From UBA7396 sp047637875 (GTDB lineage: Bacteria > Patescibacteriota > Gracilibacteria > BD1-5 > UBA6164), in assembly GCA_047637875.1 (NCBI GenBank), contig JBLJBH010000027.1, forward strand, positions 62,001-126,000: a stretch of DNA of 64,000 nucleotides. The letters are read 5' to 3'. The translations under genes were made by a program, and so were the position numbers. The number at the start of each line of letters is the position of its first letter. The stretch's first letter is position 1. This document shows positions 20,526 through 32,356 of this stretch, piece after piece. A model generated the notes under the pieces. That model was not told where the DNA came from and searched no databases. It saw only the letters and a program-made list of their open reading frames with translations.

Positions 20526-23345
20526 TTAAGTTATTCAAAGTCTTGCTTCGATTTCCATATCAACATATTTTTTCTTTCTTCCGTATTTTTTTCTAGAATA
20601 TTCTTTTATGATTTTTGCAGCTTCAATGTTTTTATAATTATTATCCCAAAGAGTTTTCATATCAAAAGGACGAGTGGTTGCATTATCAATATTTAATTTA
20701 ACATAAGTTGTAAAATTTGCAATACCAATTATATCTTGTTGAGAAAGTAGAGGAGCATATTCTTTTTCTAAATATTCAGCATCTTCAGCTCAAACTTTAA
20801 ATGACATAATTGTTCAGGCATTTCAAAATACTGCATCTTTTATACTTGGTTTATCTCATTTTTTAGCTCAACTTCAACCAATTTGCGCTATAAATTGGTG
20901 AGCCATAATTAAAGCTAAACGATATTTTCTAGCTTCAGATAATATTTCTCCAAAAGTTTCAGTTGCAAAATTTTGAAACTCATCAACATACATAAAAAAA
21001 TCTTTTCTTTCATGTTCTGGCATATCAGCTCTAGACATTGCAGCCATATTTACCTTTGAAACGAATATAAGTCAAAGTAATTGTGCATTTAGAGCTCAAA
21101 TTTTTCATTTTGAAAGATTTACTAGAAGTGCTTTTCTAGAATCCATTATATCTCTTATATTAAATGCAGATTTTGGTTGCCCTATTATATTTCTAATAGT
21201 TGTATTTGTAATAAAAGGTCAAAATTTAGAAGAAAAATAAGGAATCATTTCTTGTTTTTCTCTATCTCAAGTATTTGCATATTCATGTTCCCAAAAAGAT
21301 TTTACTACAGGATTTTTTACTTTTGAAGTTTTATACTTCATAAATGCATCATCGACAAAAAGTCTTGGTACATCAATGAGAGTTCACCCATCTTCAATAT
21401 CTTCCATCAAAGTTAGACAACCATTTCTAAAATAATGTTGAATACGAGGCCCAAATATTTCATCTCAAAATATTTTTATAAATATTTCTGTTGCATCCAT
21501 TGCAGCTCTATCCATTTCTCTTTTTCTAGCATCAGGATCTTCAGATATTACTTCTAGCATATTTAATCACATTGGATATTCATCATCTGCAGGGTCAAAA
21601 ACTACAGTATCACGAGCTCTTTCTTTTGGTGTAAAAGCTAAAACATCTTCAACCAAATCTCAGTGCGGATCAATTACACAAAGTCCATCACCATTCCGCA
21701 TATCTTGACGAGCTAAATACCCGATAAATACAGATTTTCATCCTCAAGATTTTCAGATGATATAATGATGTCTTCCTCTGTCTTTTTTGTCAAAATAAAT
21801 AGGAGTTTTTTTGTTTCTATATTCGTTAAATCACATTAAAACTCCATCTTTATAGACAGGAAATCAACCAAGATGTCTATGAACTTGTTTTATTTCAAAA
21901 TCATCAACTATTTTTCTTTCTCAAGTAATTTCATCAATTATTTCTTTAGTTCAGATTTTTATTTTTTCTTCCAATATACAAGGAGTTTTTGGGAATTTTA
22001 AATTATGAGGTGGTGCTAATTTTTTATAATCAAGCCAATTTATTATAGGAGATTTGTTATAATTTATATCAGGAAAATGATATAAAGTAGATAACTCATC
22101 AGCTGAAAAAATTGATACATTTTGAAAAAATCATATTAATTTATGATTAAAAGCAAAATATCTAATTGGAGTAAAAATAAAATACAAAAAATCTTCATAA
22201 AATTGAGGATTATCTAAAGAGTTATTATATTCATCCGTAAATATTGATGATGCAGCAATAACAGCATGAGCCCCATCTTCAGCTTTTTTAGGAGATTTAG
22301 AAGATACTAAAATTCTAATTGATGTTCTAAATCAAGGTTGCCCTGCTGATTCTCACATGATTTTATGTGCTTCAGTTTCAGCTTGGTTAAATATTTTATA
22401 ACTATCTCAAGAACTAGCTCCAGGTGCATTTGAATCTTTTACCATACTATCGGTTCATTGAACAAGTGCAACTATTGGATTCCAGAAAAAATCAAGAAAT
22501 GGTATATGGCTTTTTTTCTTATATTCTCATTTTGCAACAAGTCATGCTGCATTTTTTGCTTTTTTATTCCAGCTAGATCAAACAGGTTTTAAAATTATTT
22601 GATAAACAGCTTTATCTTCTTTATCAAGTGATGAAAAAACATTCGTAAAGTTGTTTAGAGGGTCATCTTCTAAATATTTAAATGAACGAATTGGGAAAAC
22701 ATCATCATTGTCTTTTCATAGAGATGCGGCTCTAAGAGTATATCAAACAGGTTTTATTTTTATATATTCTTTTTCTTTTTCTATAATTCTTACTTCAGCA
22801 TCATTATAAATAGAAGTTATATGTTGAGTAACTACATTTACATATCATTCGTAAGTTACAATATAAAAACTTAATTCTCAGTTTTCATAAGCAAGTTCTA
22901 AAGATACTTTTGAATGATCAAAAAAGAAATCAGTAACAGTGTCTTTTAATCAAGCGTCACTTAATTTATGAATAGCTTTATAATACATACTCATCATTCA
23001 AATTTTTTCTTTAAAATCTTTTTTTGTTTCCTTTTCTTTATCAAGTTTTGAGTCGGCTTTTGGTAGAGTAACTTTCATATAAACTAGTTTTTTACTCCAA
23101 GTTACTTCAAAAAGTACTCTTACTAATTTTATAAGTAAAATAATTACTCAAAATAAAATAAATCATATTAATATATAAAAAAATATATCGTTAATATTTT
23201 CAAGAAAACTTGTATCTGAAGTTGTTTCTTGCTGATTTGTATTTGGTTTTGTTCATCAGATTTTTTTACTTGCATCAAGTAAACTAGCAATAGTTGATTG
23301 AGCTGAAATAATAAAAAATAAAATTGCAAAGAGTATTTTTTTCAT
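20526..23345 (-). CDS. VirD4/TraD-like type IV secretion ATPase
   Basis: 939 aa. N-terminal signal or first helix (KKILFAILFFIISAQSTIA) and a second helix (about residues 65-85), then a large cytoplasmic region. The ATPase core has Walker A GKSGGGKSVFIG (about residue 530), then GDGLCVIDPHGDLVEDVL, FGPRIQHYF, and the Walker B-like DFFMYVDEFQNFATETFGEILSEARKYR with MAHQFIAQIG. This is the HerA/FtsK superfamily form often labelled type IV secretion DNA-binding domain protein in CPR. It would couple a protein or DNA substrate to the membrane channel. First gene of the pilin-like operon. It carries one in-frame CGG (21696-21698) that fits Arg. Confidence 0.85.
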
Positions 23346-23377
23346 AAAAATAATAGTTTTTGTTAAAATTTGGCTTA

Positions 23378-23405
23378 ATTATATCATAAATTTTAAATTT
23401 TCCAA
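23378..23405 (-). promoter_or_regulatory. Promoter of the VirD4-like operon
   Basis: Minus strand: TTGGAA (23400-23405), 16 bp, TATAAT (23378-23383), with TG one base before the -10 as in the TTGCAA promoter group. Confidence 0.5.
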
Positions 23406-23411
23406 AATATT

Positions 23412-24467
23412 TTACTTAATCCACATAGCATCTCAAAAAGAAAAAAATCTGTATTTATTTTTTATAGCATGAGAGTAGGCTTTTTTAGTATTTTCTAGTC
23501 AAGCAAAACTTGAAACTAACATAATTAATGTAGACATTGGTAGGTGAAAATTAGTTATTATACTATCTACAAATTTCCAATTGTATCCAGGATAAATAAA
23601 TATAGAAGTTTCTTTATTTCCATATCATAAAATTCAATTTTCATCTGAAAAACTTTCTAAAGTTCTTACTGAAGTAGTTCAAACGGCTATTATTCTTTTT
23701 CCGGATTTTTTGTACTCATTAAGCCTTTTACTCACTTCTTTTTTTATTTCAATATATTCACTATGCATTTGGTGTTCTAAAATATTTTCTGCTTCAACGG
23801 GTTTAAAAGTTCATACTCAAACATGAAGAAGTATTTTTTCAATTATTACTCCAGATTTTTCTAAATTTTCTAGAAGTTCTTTTGTAAAATGAAGTCAAGC
23901 TGTAGGAGAAGCTGCACTTCCATGAGTTTTTGAATAAATTGTTTGATATCTTTCAATATTTTTCAGTTTTTTTGTTATATAGTGAGGAAGAGGAATTTCT
24001 CAAATATTTTCTATAGTTTGTAGAAATTCAAAACCACTTTTATCAAATTTTATATATCTTCACATTTGCGATATTTCCTCAATAAATCAGTTTAAAATAA
24101 TTTTTCCATTTTCATAATAAAATCTGATAGTTCTTCCAACTTTTAGGTTTTTCCCAGGATATCAAAGACACTCCCAAGTATCAAGAGAAATTTGTTTATG
24201 AAGCAGAATCTCAACTTTTTTAACTTGCTTTTTTCATTTTGGAAAAATATCTATTTCTCCATAAAGTCTAGCGTTTATAGTGCGAGTTTCATTTAAAACA
24301 AGCACATCATTTTCTCATAGTTCATCTAAAATATTATAAAAATATTTATCTTCTAATTTTTTAGTATTTTTATCTAATATCAAAAGTTTTGAATGGTCTC
24401 TTGGCTCAATTGGAGATTGCGCTATCAATTCTTCTGGTAATTCATAATTAAAATCTTTTAGTTGCAT
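23412..24467 (-). CDS. queA: tRNA ribosyltransferase-isomerase QueA
   Basis: 351 aa. QueA transfers the ribosyl part of SAM to preQ1-modified tRNA in queuosine synthesis. The N-terminus MQLKDFNYELPEELIAQSPIEPRDHSK is the family start, and the C-terminus ends FFSFGDAMWIK as expected. The HxGxGTF-like region is represented by LLHVGVGTFKPVEAE. ATG at 24467 gives the canonical start; an upstream in-frame ATG would run through a terminator. It follows the 39 aa gene's terminator by about 25 bases, so transcription may be partly read-through. No other queuosine gene is visible nearby. Confidence 0.93.
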
Positions 24468-24492
24468 AGTTTTAAAATTATTTTTTTTAATT

Positions 24493-24524
24493 ATAAAAAA
24501 AAGAGTTGTTTTATCAACTCTTTT
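24493..24524 (-). terminator. Terminator of the 39 aa gene
   Basis: Minus strand: AAGAGTTG, loop ATAAAA, CAACTCTT, then eight T. It begins right at the stop of the 39 aa gene and precedes queA. Confidence 0.85.
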
Positions 24525-24642
24525 ACATATTTCATGCAAGTCTATTTTGCCTTTCTTTTTTTGCTTCTCTGGCTATTTTCACCAAAGTAAGTTTTGTTTC
24601 AGGTTTTTGAAGTAAAGCATGAATTTTATTTTTTGTTTTCAT
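24523..24642 (-). CDS. 39-residue basic protein, unknown
   Basis: MKTKNKIHALLQKPETKLTL begins a 39 aa, lysine/arginine-rich, probably helical peptide. It contains one in-frame TGA near the end and stops at TAA just before a textbook terminator. The combination of ATG, short ORF and terminator supports a real small gene, but there is no family match and the length alone proves little. Confidence 0.45.
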
Positions 24643-24705
24643 TTTCTTATAGTTATAAAATAAGTAAATGAATTTTAGTGTATTTTTTATTATTTGTCAA
24701 GAAAA

Positions 24706-26154
24706 TTAAATTTCAGCTAAAAATAAAGGAGTTCAGGCTATTAATCATTTTTTTCTTGATAAAATTTCCCAAGGTAAAAAGCGTTTTTTTATAATTCAAG
24801 TATCAACAGAACTATCAAATATCCAAGCTCAATCTTCTTCAACTTTTGAAACATAGACAATATGTTTTGCTCAAGGATATCTAGAAGATTCCCAATATAT
24901 TAAATCTCATCTTTCAATTTCTTCTAATTCTTTTTGAGTTTGAGTTAATTTTTTAATTATAGTTGTTGATCATTCTTGTTCAAAAGTTAGTTCAACATCT
25001 TTTAGAATATCTAATTTGTTGAAAGTTATAAAAAATATTCAAGAACAATCTGTTTTTCATTTTTTATATTTTTTTCATTCTAAACTAAAAAGATATTTTT
25101 CAAACTCATCAATAGAAACTTGCCTTACATTATTTAAAAGATTACTAGAATTTTTTTTCACCGCATCATAATTTACCAATATAGTTTCAAGTGAAACATT
25201 AGTTCAAAAATTATTTATTTTTATAAAAAGTTCTTTTGATTTTGGTCAAAATTTTCATTCAAAACTTCATAAAGAAAATGTTTTTTGTAAAGCTTTAATA
25301 ATTATTTCTTCTTCTTTTTTAGAAATATCTTTTGTTGTAGGAAAAAGTATTTTTACAATTTCTTTGTTCCAAATTTTCCAAGTTTGTCATTTTATGTAAT
25401 TTTTTGTTGAAAAAAGTTCATTGTTTTTAAGTTGGAAAACTAAATCTTGAATTTTTTCATCAAATTTTGGTATTAATCTAATATATTCAGGATTATTTTT
25501 AATAAGTTTAAACAATCATCTATAATCTTGTGAATCTTCTAAATTTATAGCTAGTTTTAAAACTATTTTATCAACTTCTTCTATAGTAGATTTTTGAATA
25601 GAGGTTATTTTTGTATTTTCTAATTTTTCTAATTCAGTTTGCTTTTTTTCTTCTAAATTTGAACAAGATAAAGCAAAAGTTGTACATCAAATAAGTATTA
25701 TATTTCAAATATTTTTTGCTAATTTTTTAAATTTTCAAATTACATTATCAATTATTTGGATTTCCCTTTTATTTTCTACTGGATTAAGTTGATTTTTTTC
25801 GTTTTCTAAAGTTTGTAAAAGGTCTTTTACTTTTTTATTAAGTTCTCAGTATCATATTAAAAAATCTCTTTGGTTTAAGGTATTTAAATTTTCTATATCT
25901 TTATTGATTTCATTTAAAGAATTTTTTATTCAGTTAAAAACTTGATTTTCTCAAGTTTTGTTTAAAAAATCATAAATTTCATTAATAATTCTTTGCGTTC
26001 ACATTTTTGATATGGCTTTTAATTTATCAAAATCCATATTTTCTATATTTTTTTTCTCTACAAAATCACCAAGTAAATCGTTGCGACTACTTAATTTTTT
26101 AACTCTGGTTTCATCCAATTTTTTTATATGTCAATTTGAGTAAATTACATTCAT
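24706..26154 (-). CDS. Large protein with peptidoglycan-binding-like and NlpC/P60 cysteine peptidase domains
   Basis: 482 aa. The N-terminal 150 residues are helical (KKVKDLLQTLENEKN). A hydrophobic segment NIGNIILIGCTTFALSCSN follows near residue 165 and may anchor the protein. Near residue 315 the sequence ALQKTFSLGSFEGKFGPKSK resembles a PG_binding_1 repeat. The C-terminal third is NlpC/P60-like: TDCSGIFF (catalytic Cys), ERGDLIYWESSRYPGAKHIVYV (G-D-L and catalytic His). Such enzymes cut the peptide stems of peptidoglycan. It has a TTGACA/TATAAA promoter (about 26190-26217). Alongside LysM and GH73 proteins this points to wall remodelling or attack on a host cell. Confidence 0.75.
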
Positions 26155-26233
26155 TTTAGAGAGGTTTTTAATAAATTATAAGAAATATTTATATCTGAAA
26201 AGTATTTTTTGTCAAGTTTTTGAATTTCAAAAA

Positions 26234-26258
26234 AAATCCTAATTTTAATTAGGATTTT
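26234..26258 (-). terminator. Terminator of the 772 aa gene
   Basis: Minus strand: AATCCTAATT / AATTAGGATT stem followed by T residues, a few bases after the stop. Confidence 0.85.
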
Positions 26259-26263
26259 TAGTT

Positions 26264-28582
26264 TTATGCTATCACTTTTGAGAAACTTAATTTTGTTTCA
26301 TTTTTTTCATGAGTAAAATTTCATTTTGTAACTAAATCAGTAATTCAATTTATAATTTTTTCTTTACTTGTAAATCAAAGTTCAGAATCTTTTGCTCTTG
26401 CGGCTACTAATTTAAAATCTTCTATATCAGGTATAAATTCAACTTTTCCACCTGTTATTTTTATATCTTTTAGATTATATTTTTCTCATTTAGAAGTTAA
26501 TTCTATTTTAAATTTTTCATCTCATATATTTAATTCTTGAGAATCTTTATTTAAAGATAATTTTTTATCTTCTCATAAATCAATTCAATTTCATAATAAG
26601 CTTTTGTTATCTGGAGCTGCTTTTATTTTCTCTCAAACAGTTCTGGCAAAATCAAGTTTTTCTTGATTTCACTCTAGATTAGCGATTTCATTTTGTTTTC
26701 AATCTCTTTGAGTAATAATTTCTGTTCTTTTTGTATTTAACCAAGTATTAAATCCAGTTTCATTATTTTTTAAAAAGTCTTTTATTTCTCATTGATTTGA
26801 TAGAGAATTTTCTTTACAATAATCTTGAATAAAAGAAAAAAGAGTATTGGTAAGCATTAGATTCTCTTTAGATATGTCATCTAAACTTCCCGTTTTTAAA
26901 CTTGTTTCTATTAGAGTATTAAAATCACCTCCATTATGATTTATGACATCTTGAGTTTTTATATCGTTTATATCCCCGACATTGAATACATCATCCCAAT
27001 GTCTCACTTTTTCATAATCTTTATTTATAATAGACGTTATGTTATCAATTTGAGAATTTAAATTTTTAACATTTAAGCTTAATTCATTTAATTTATCTTG
27101 GTTTTTTGTTGTTTCTTCTAATCTTCTTGCTGTTTCAGTTTCAGTTTTATTTTTTTCTTTATCCTCATTAAAATTTTTAAGTCCATTTTTTAAAATTTCT
27201 TTTAATTTAGAATTTGTTAATTTTCAATCTTTTTTATCTCATAAGTCAAATTTTAATTTAACTCAATCTTTATCAATTCATTTATCAAATGCTTCTTGCC
27301 ACATTTTTTGGTATCATTCTTCGCTTTGTTCTCAAGTTATATTTTTTACTTCTTTCATTTCATTTTTAACAACATTAAAATTTATTCAACTTAAATCAAT
27401 TTTTTCAAAATCTTTTTTTCATTCTTTTCAAGGAATAACTTTTCAATCTTTATCTAAAGTTGCTCAAAGTCATTTTAGTGCTGAAACTAGTTTGAAATTA
27501 GAAGAATTTTCTTTTAATTCACTTAGTGCTTTTTCTGGATCTGGATTTAATCCTAAAAACATTGCAAAAAATTTTCAAATAAAAGGTAGTTTTAAAATAA
27601 TTTCTACAATTTTTTGAACTCATTCTCAAACCATTCAACCACCATTTATTAATTCATAAATAGTATCTCAAGCTTTATCTCACATATTTAATTTTTTTGA
27701 TAAATCTAGAATTTTTTCTCTAGAATTTACCATATATTCTGAAATTGATTTTGTATCAAGTGTTTCATTTTCTTTATCTTTATTTTCAATTTTTAGTTGA
27801 GACATATCAAGTCAATCTACTCAAGCTTCAATCAAAGCAGGATTTTTAAACCAATCAATATTAGAAATAATATTTTGTTTTTGTTTAGGTGTTAATCAAT
27901 GAGTTTTATCATCTAATTTTCATTTTATTTCATTAAATTTTTTTGTATAATTTTCTAAATTTTTTGCAAATTTTTCTTCTAAAGCTAGCGTTCTTCAAGA
28001 ATCTTTAGGATTAGGATTTAATGTTTTTACCATTCAAGATAAATCATCTTGTTTTACAGTACTTAATCTTTCAACAAAATTTGCAAATCCTCAAACAAGA
28101 GATTCTCATATTTCTCAAACAGGAGATTTTAGCATAGAATTTACAATTCAAATTTTTACAAAATTTTTCGTCTTATCATCTAAGAAATCATATTTTTTTA
28201 AAGATTCTTCTAAAACTTTTTCTATTTCATTTTTCATATCTTCCAATCTAGGAGAATCAATAGATTTTGAAAGAGTATCTAAACTAACTACTTCAGTATT
28301 TCAAGAATCTAAACCTTTCTCAAGATATATTTTATATAATTCACGGGCTTGTTTTTCTATTAATTGTTCTTCAGGAGTAGTTTCTAATTCTTGTCTCAAA
28401 GTTTGTATATTACAAGAAGAACAATCTTTATAAAATTTTTGTAAATCTTTTTTATCAAGTCAAGATAATTCTAAAGCTTCTTCTAAAACTCTTTGTTCTA
28501 TTTGCTCCGGAGTAAGAGGTTTAGTTTCAGTTTGATTTTGAGTAGGTTGTTCTTGAGGAACAGAAGGATTTATTTCTGACAT
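26264..28582 (-). CDS. Very large hydrophilic protein with central hydrophobic hairpin, unknown
   Basis: 772 aa. The N-terminus is low-complexity (PSVPQEQPTQNQTETKPLTPEQ), then helical. An amphipathic or membrane-inserting region lies around residues 295-335 (GEGVQKIVEIILKLPFIGKF, then AMFLGLNP). The C-terminal half contains a coiled coil (LNELSLNVKNLNSQID) and a beta-rich end. No enzyme motif was found and there is no classical signal peptide. More than 35 glycines use TGA, so it is native. It ends 26 bases after the 599 aa gene's stop in the transcription order 30408 to 26264. Possibly secreted by the neighbouring machine; this is inference. Confidence 0.7.
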
Positions 28583-28608
28583 ATTTGTTTTTGTTTTAGG
28601 GAATTAAG

Positions 28609-30408
28609 TTAAGGATTTATTTTATCAAATTCTTTTCATAAATCATCACCATTTTTTATTTTATATTTATCTAGAACTGCTTTTGTATTAGCATTAGATG
28701 AAAGATAATCATAAATATTTTGAGTAGCTAAAATTCATAATCATCATAAAAATCAAATTCATAATGCTTTTCATGCAAATATAGCTCTTCATAAATAAAT
28801 CATACCAACTATATATAAAATACTTGCTGCAACAGTTCAAGCTTTTTGTTCTGGACTTAGAGCTCCCCATAAATCTTTCAAAAATCAAACAGCTCATTCC
28901 ATTACTGTTTCTCAAGTTTCTTTTGCGATATTTAAGAAAGTTTCTCTTACACTTTGAGGAATTTTGTTTGTAATTTCATTTGATTTTCACTCAATTACTT
29001 CTCTCATTGCATATAAATAAGTTTCTCATCTAAGTCATTTATTATCTTTTCCAAGTAAATCAAAAACTTTCAAAAATATTAGTCCAGTTTGGAAGTCATT
29101 TAATTTTTCAAAAGTTAAATCTCCATTTGTAATAATATATAAATCTAAAATATCTTTATGAGTAAAATTAAAATTATTAAAAAATTGTGAAAATCTGTCT
29201 TTTGCTGAAGGATCTCCATGAAAGAAATTTCAAGAAATAAAAGCTGGGATTTTGTTTCTAAAATCAATATAATCAGCTACAAACTCTTTATTTGAATTTG
29301 GATATCAATTGATAATATCAGCATCAAATTTACTTTCGTTACTTGAGTATAGAGTAACTAAAAATGATTTATCTACTCATTTTAATTTTGAAGTTTCATT
29401 TTGAAGTCTTTCATTTAATATTTCATCAAGAGTTCCATTATTTTCTTTATTGAAAGAAAATAAATCATCTGGTAATTTAAGGCTTTTTAAATCGTTTATA
29501 GAAATTCATCTAATTTTATCAAAAGATTTTCAATATTTTCAATATTCTAGTACAATTTCTTCTAAAGTAAGTTCTTTTTCCCAATTTGGAAACTTTTTAC
29601 CTAAAGTTTTGTTTATAAAATCTTTTCTTTCTTTTAATATAGAAAGAGTTTCAAAAACTTCATTATCTTTTCCAGGTAACCCATATTTTTCTCATAATCA
29701 ACTTTTGTCTAAATTATCTATAGAAAGTTTTTCATAAGTTTTTGTTTTTATTTCTTTATTTTGAAAAATAGAATAAGAAATATCTGTTTTATGTTTACTA
29801 AATCAAAGCAATAGTTTTGTTCCAGCGATATAAATAGCATTTTTTCTTTTTTCATCCATATTTTGCTCTCTCCATTGTGAAATATTTGGTGCATTTTCAT
29901 CATCTTTTTTTGGATTCAAAATATTATCTAAAGCACTAAAGTCTCAAGAAAAAATTCATTTAAACATTAAGATAATAGCTCAAATTCAAGCCATCATTCA
30001 CTTTTGTTCAAAAATATCTCAAATTTTATCAAATCAAGTTGAAAGTCTGTTCCAGATTCATTCTACTTTTTGTAAAGTTTTTGCATTTTCTTCTCAAAGC
30101 ATTTCTCAAGCATTATTTTTTGCTTCTTGTATAGCTTTTTCTTCAGTAGTCATTCATTTTGTAAATACTCTTGCTACTCAACTATCTTTTAGAGTTTCCC
30201 TAATTTCTTTTTGTTCATTTTCATTTAATTCTTTTTGTAATTTTTGTCTTAAATCAATAGAATTATCTTGAACTTCTCAAGATATTTCTCTAATTTTTTT
30301 TGCTAAATCAGTTTTGCTTTTTTTCTCTAAAGCAATAGCTAATTCTTCAGCAGTTTTAAATTCTCAAATCTCAGTATTTTTTACTTTTTCAGGTGTTTTA
30401 TCACTCAT
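28609..30408 (-). CDS. Large protein with two hydrophobic segments, unknown
   Basis: 599 aa. The first 130 residues are helical and charged. A hydrophobic helix (GLMAGIGAIILMFKGIFSG) lies near residue 155, and a glycine-rich pair of helices near the C-terminus (ASILYIVGMIYLGRAIFAGK, then ALGIGFLGGLGILA). The middle is globular and of unknown fold. The architecture (helical head, mid hydrophobic part, glycine-rich tail) is like the 1206 aa protein at 32379-35999. It has the shared TTGCAA-type promoter and likely forms an operon with the 772 aa gene. Function unknown. Confidence 0.7.
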
Positions 30409-30438
30409 AAAAATTAAATTATTATTAAAATTTCTTTC

Positions 30439-30467
30439 ATTTTATCATATTATTTTAAATTTTGCAA
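30439..30467 (-). promoter_or_regulatory. Promoter of the 599 aa gene (shared TTGCAA type)
   Basis: Minus strand: TTGCAA (30462-30467), 17 bp, TAAAAT (30439-30444); the spacer ends ATATGA, giving an extended -10 TG. Confidence 0.65.
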
Positions 30468-30473
30468 AAAAAA

Positions 30474-30496
30474 GAAGCAGTTATTATTTTGCTTCT
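30474..30496 (-). terminator. Terminator of the LysM gene
   Basis: Minus strand: GAAGCA / TGCTTC stem with the TAA stop in the loop, followed by a T run that runs into the next promoter's -35 region. Confidence 0.7.
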
Positions 30497-31263
30497 TTTT
30501 CTTTTAAAATTATTTCTTTATCTTCTTTTCATTTTCATTGAGGAAGTTTTACATTTTTTGGTAAATATAATTTTTCTCAGGTAAATATTGTATCAATATC
30601 TTTTATGGCTTTTTTGTTTCTTGGGTCTTTTCTAATTATTTCCATAATTTGCCAAATAGCATTTTTGTCTTTCTCAGAATCTAACTGATATTGTTCACTA
30701 ATAATTTTCCATAAAAATTCTCATTTTTTAATAGTATGTTTTATTTCAGTTGGTTTTTCTGGAGGTTTTGATTCTTGTATAGGAGGAGGAATTATTTGAT
30801 GCTTAGATTTTTCATCTTCAATTTCTAAAGTTGTTGGAGAAAGTCATGGATGCATCCTTTCTATTCTTCTTTGATATCAACTTAGAGAATATTTAAAAAA
30901 TCAATTATTTGATATAAATCAAAGCCTTATTATATTTAAATCTTCATGTGTATCTAATACTGTAATAGGATATGTTTCATTATTGTCTTTTATTAAAATA
31001 AAAGATTTTCCAGCATTTATTTCATTAAAAGGAGTTATAATATTCGTTATCCCATTATTCTTTAAGTAATGCAAATCCTGTTCATTTTTTATTAAAATTC
31101 AGGTTCATAATTGTTCTTCTAATATTTGTTTTCTTTCTAGCTGACTTTTATTTATAATAATATTGTATCCAGGAATTTTATTTCTTCTCTCTTTTTCCAT
31201 TTGTTCTACAAGAGGTCTTAATCATTCTATTAACTCTTGAGTTGTAGGTTGTTCTTTACTCAT
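30484..31263 (-). CDS. LysM-domain protein, unknown N-terminal half
   Basis: 259 aa. Residues 1 to about 160 are a mixed alpha/beta part without known motif (ILIKNEQDLHYLKNNGITNI). A proline-rich linker (IIPPPIQESKPPEKP) leads to a C-terminal LysM domain: HTIKKGEFLWKIISEQY, then NKKAIKDIDTIFTGEKLYLP, which keeps the start (x-V-x-x-G-x-x-L-W-x-I) and end (G-x-x-L-x-x-P) of the family. LysM binds N-acetylglucosamine chains of peptidoglycan. It has the shared TTGCAA-type promoter and lies directly downstream of the foreign-looking gene. Confidence 0.75.
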
Positions 31264-31290
31264 TTTTATTTTTTAAAATATATATGTATG

Positions 31291-31319
31291 ATTTTATCAT
31301 ATATTTAAAAAAAATGCAA
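31291..31319 (-). promoter_or_regulatory. Promoter of the LysM gene (shared TTGCAA type, -35 TTGCAT)
   Basis: Minus strand: TTGCAT (31314-31319), 17 bp ending ATATGA, TAAAAT (31291-31296). Same arrangement as the other four. Confidence 0.6.
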
Positions 31320-31325
31320 AAAAAA

Positions 31326-31347
31326 GCCCCAGATTTTACTCTGGGGA
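31326..31347 (-). terminator. Terminator of the foreign-looking gene
   Basis: Minus strand: CCCCAGA, loop GTAAAA, TCTGGGG, then C and eight T. The seven-pair, GC-rich stem is stronger than most others in the window, and it lies 16 bases after the TGA that ends the standard-code reading frame. Confidence 0.9.
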
Positions 31348-31363
31348 TATTACTGCCATGAAG

Positions 31364-32296
31364 TCACGCGACGGGGGTGTATTCATCCCGCAGGAACTTC
31401 AGTGCGCGTTGGCCGAGTTTCATTTCGGCGAGTTTTCCTTGCTTTTCTTTTGCAAGGAGGGTGTTGACGAGAGCCCTGGCATCCCTTTCACGAATCTCGA
31501 AATCACCAGCAATACTTTGACCGGGATTCGAGATGTGATAAGCATGCTTCAGACAATCAGCATCTCTGATGAGTTGCCGCAGGTCATTCAGTGTGAAGGG
31601 AACTTCCTCTTCGGAAGCAGTTATGGTGTTTACCACTTCTGCAACAGGTTGGGGGCTACCCATATCCACGTAAACTTCTGCAGGAGGTGGAGGCAGTTCT
31701 TCAGCCATCTTGGCTCCGGATGCTTCCTCAACATGCGAATTTCCTTTGGCAGGTACTTGTTGTTCGGGAGCCGACTCTTCAGATGAAGTAGCTGGTTCCG
31801 CAATTGCCTGCTGTTGTTGTTGCCCGAGAGCCGCAACTGCTGCTTGTTCACCATCCTGAGCTGTTTTACCAGCCAAGATTTCGGCAAATTCTGCTACTTG
31901 ATTATTCAAATCATTCAAATCCTTGGTTTGGTTTTGAATACCAGTGTTTACCGCAACACGAGCAAAGTTGCCGGCCATTGCTGCACCGATACTGCTCATA
32001 TTCCGGAGACCAACTGAGATGTCTTTCGAAATCGCAGTTGCTTGGGTTGGATTGGCAGTAGCGCCGTGTCCAGCCAGGATTTCATCAAGATTCAGTTTCA
32101 TGTTAGCATCTCCTTGGAGTTTACACAAAGATTGAAAAACTTGCAGAGTTTCCCCCATCAATTCAGTCTGCTTTTTTTTCTCACGCAGGGAATCATAATA
32201 GAGTTTTATCCCTATAAATATCCCTATTGTAATCAAAATAAGTAAACCAAGCATCAGGAGGTCAAAGTATTGCGAGAGGTAGAATTGTTTCCACAT
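31364..32296 (-). CDS. Foreign-looking membrane-anchored protein written in the standard code (TGA stop)
   Basis: 310 aa if TGA is stop. N-terminal membrane helix (LLMLGLLILITIGIFIGIKL), a coiled-coil-like part, an Ala/Gln/Pro-rich middle (LGQQQQQAIAEPA, ELPPPPAEVY), and a charged C-terminal domain (FEIRERDARALVNTLLAKEK). No family recognised. GC is about 50% against about a quarter around it. It has no internal TGA, uses GGN for all glycines and CTG/CGG freely, has a GGAGGG ribosome binding site, a TTGACA/TATAAA promoter and a strong terminator. It ends in TGA: under code 25 it would read on for 36 residues to a TAA at 31256-31258. Recent transfer or an assembly join are the main explanations. 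Confidence 0.85.
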   Translation of the reverse strand: MWKQFYLSQYFDLLMLGLLILITIGIFIGIKLYYDSLREKKKQTELMGETLQVFQSLCKLQGDANMKLNLDEILAGHGATANPTQATAISKDISVGLRNMSSIGAAMAGNFARVAVNTGIQNQTKDLNDLNNQVAEFAEILAGKTAQDGEQAAVAALGQQQQQAIAEPATSSEESAPEQQVPAKGNSHVEEASGAKMAEELPPPPAEVYVDMGSPQPVAEVVNTITASEEEVPFTLNDLRQLIRDADCLKHAYHISNPGQSIAGDFEIRERDARALVNTLLAKEKQGKLAEMKLGQRALKFLRDEYTPVA

Positions 32297-32327
32297 CTCT
32301 TTTCCCTCCTTTTTTAAAGAAGTATAT

Positions 32328-32356
32328 TTATAATACTAATATTTTACATTTGTCAA
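32328..32356 (-). promoter_or_regulatory. Promoter and ribosome binding site of the foreign-looking gene
   Basis: Minus strand: perfect TTGACA (32351-32356), 17 bp, TATAAA (32328-32333). Further down, AAGGAGGG lies about 7 bases before the ATG. Neither the perfect -35 nor the strong Shine-Dalgarno is typical of neighbouring genes. Confidence 0.75.

Noticed and set aside
31804..32245. Several overlapping plus-strand ORFs of 63-85 codons opposite the 50% GC gene
   Set aside because: They are shadows: the minus-strand ORF has promoter, ribosome binding site and terminator, and plus-strand frames have no matching signals or protein-like composition.
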